5,014 bases of DNA from CAYLLN01 sp036496265 (GTDB taxonomy: Bacteria > Planctomycetota > Planctomycetia > Pirellulales > Pirellulaceae): contig DASXLL010000361.1 of assembly GCA_036496265.1 (NCBI GenBank), forward strand, positions 1-5,014, in the 5' to 3' direction. The translations under genes and the position numbers were made by a program. The notes under the pieces are model-generated. The model ran no database searches. It worked only from the letters and a program-made list of their open reading frames with translations, and was not told the origin of the DNA. Positions 4,799 through 5,014 of the stretch are shown here, one piece after another (positions within the stretch are counted from its first letter, which is position 1; the number at the start of each line of letters is the position of its first letter).

Positions 4799-4883
4799 TG
4801 TCGTGGCTCACTACCGCGTCGTCGCCACGTGCACTAAAGCCGGCAAGAACCGCGGCGGCGAATATCGTGACCAACGTCTTCAT
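4794..4883 (-). CDS. 29-residue signal-peptide-like mini-ORF, possibly a truncated gene
   Basis: Starts with MKTLVTIFAAAVLAGFSARG, a textbook Sec signal peptide (Lys then a hydrophobic Ala/Val/Leu core), followed only by DDAVVSHDI and a TAA. A GGAAGG lies directly before the ATG and GGGGA a little further up. The frame is open upstream to 4985, but the upstream part has no signal-like start and is Arg-rich. A mature part of nine residues is too short for a usual secreted protein, so this is either a small peptide gene or the 5' end of a secreted-protein gene cut off when the toxin-antitoxin operon arrived. The two other frames after the stop show no continuation. It is 48 nt upstream of the RHH-like gene. 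Confidence 0.35.
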   Translation of the reverse strand: MKTLVTIFAAAVLAGFSARGDDAVVSHDI

Positions 4884-5014
4884 CCTTCCGTCCCCAACAG
4901 CCATTAAACGCCAAACCGCGTATCTCACTATCGCACGTTTGCGTTCTCTAATCGATCTGTAGCACCCGCCCCAGCCCGGCCCCACTTTGTTAAAATCAAT
5001 CCCTCAAACTAGCG

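Noticed and set aside
4980..5014. Plus-strand promoter-like TTGTTAAAAT near the right edge
   Set aside because: No second box at a normal spacing is visible and the downstream gene lies outside the window, so it cannot be supported.
1..5014. CRISPR array, tRNA, riboswitch or phage att site
   Set aside because: The repeats found are short, diverse hairpins without regular spacers, and I saw no tRNA-like cloverleaf, no known riboswitch core and no integrase.

Overview
The window looks like a piece of a bacterial chromosome of fairly high GC content. It is most likely from the Planctomycetota, with a Verrucomicrobiota-like relative possible. This is inferred from three things: a Tyr/Ala/Pro-rich secreted protein of a style common there, genes that often lack a clear Shine-Dalgarno sequence, and many short palindromic and tandem intergenic repeats. 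No rRNA, tRNA, CRISPR array, transposase or phage gene is visible.

Layout, left to right. Bases 1-62 hold the last 19 codons of a plus-strand gene, followed by a short spacer with 10-bp-periodic ATTAGTG repeats. Bases 214-1893 (minus) encode a 559-residue, probably secreted, low-complexity protein with all ten cysteines in one central cluster. It has a good promoter (1939-1967) and a good ribosome binding site. The 630-bp divergent gap 1894-2523 is largely made of mobile-looking short repeats: REP-like hairpins, a CCCTCTCCC-type hairpin and a tandem heptamer. Bases 2524-3654 (plus) encode phosphoserine aminotransferase (serC), with all key residues in place. The convergent gap 3655-3783 is almost entirely filled by four REP-like hairpins. 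Bases 3784-4745 (minus) form a compact three-gene toxin-antitoxin style operon: a VapB/RHH-like protein, a DUF433 antitoxin and a DUF5615 PIN-like putative toxin. A TATAAT box lies just upstream, inside the tail of a 29-codon signal-peptide-like mini-ORF.

How the parts relate. SerC is ordinary serine biosynthesis and has no functional link to its neighbours. The three minus-strand genes at the right probably work together as a toxin-antitoxin unit, although the first antitoxin-like gene lacks its own toxin. The most unusual feature is the repeat population. A 29-nt palindromic element is present in two identical copies, one between genes and one inside the coding sequence of the secreted protein, where it sits between 11-bp direct repeats and keeps the frame. 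Several of the hairpins carry a GTAG tetranucleotide at or near the 5' foot, as in REP elements mobilised by RAYT (TnpA-REP) transposases. Two related hairpins show a compensatory base-pair change. Together these suggest an active or recently active REP system whose transposase would be encoded elsewhere.
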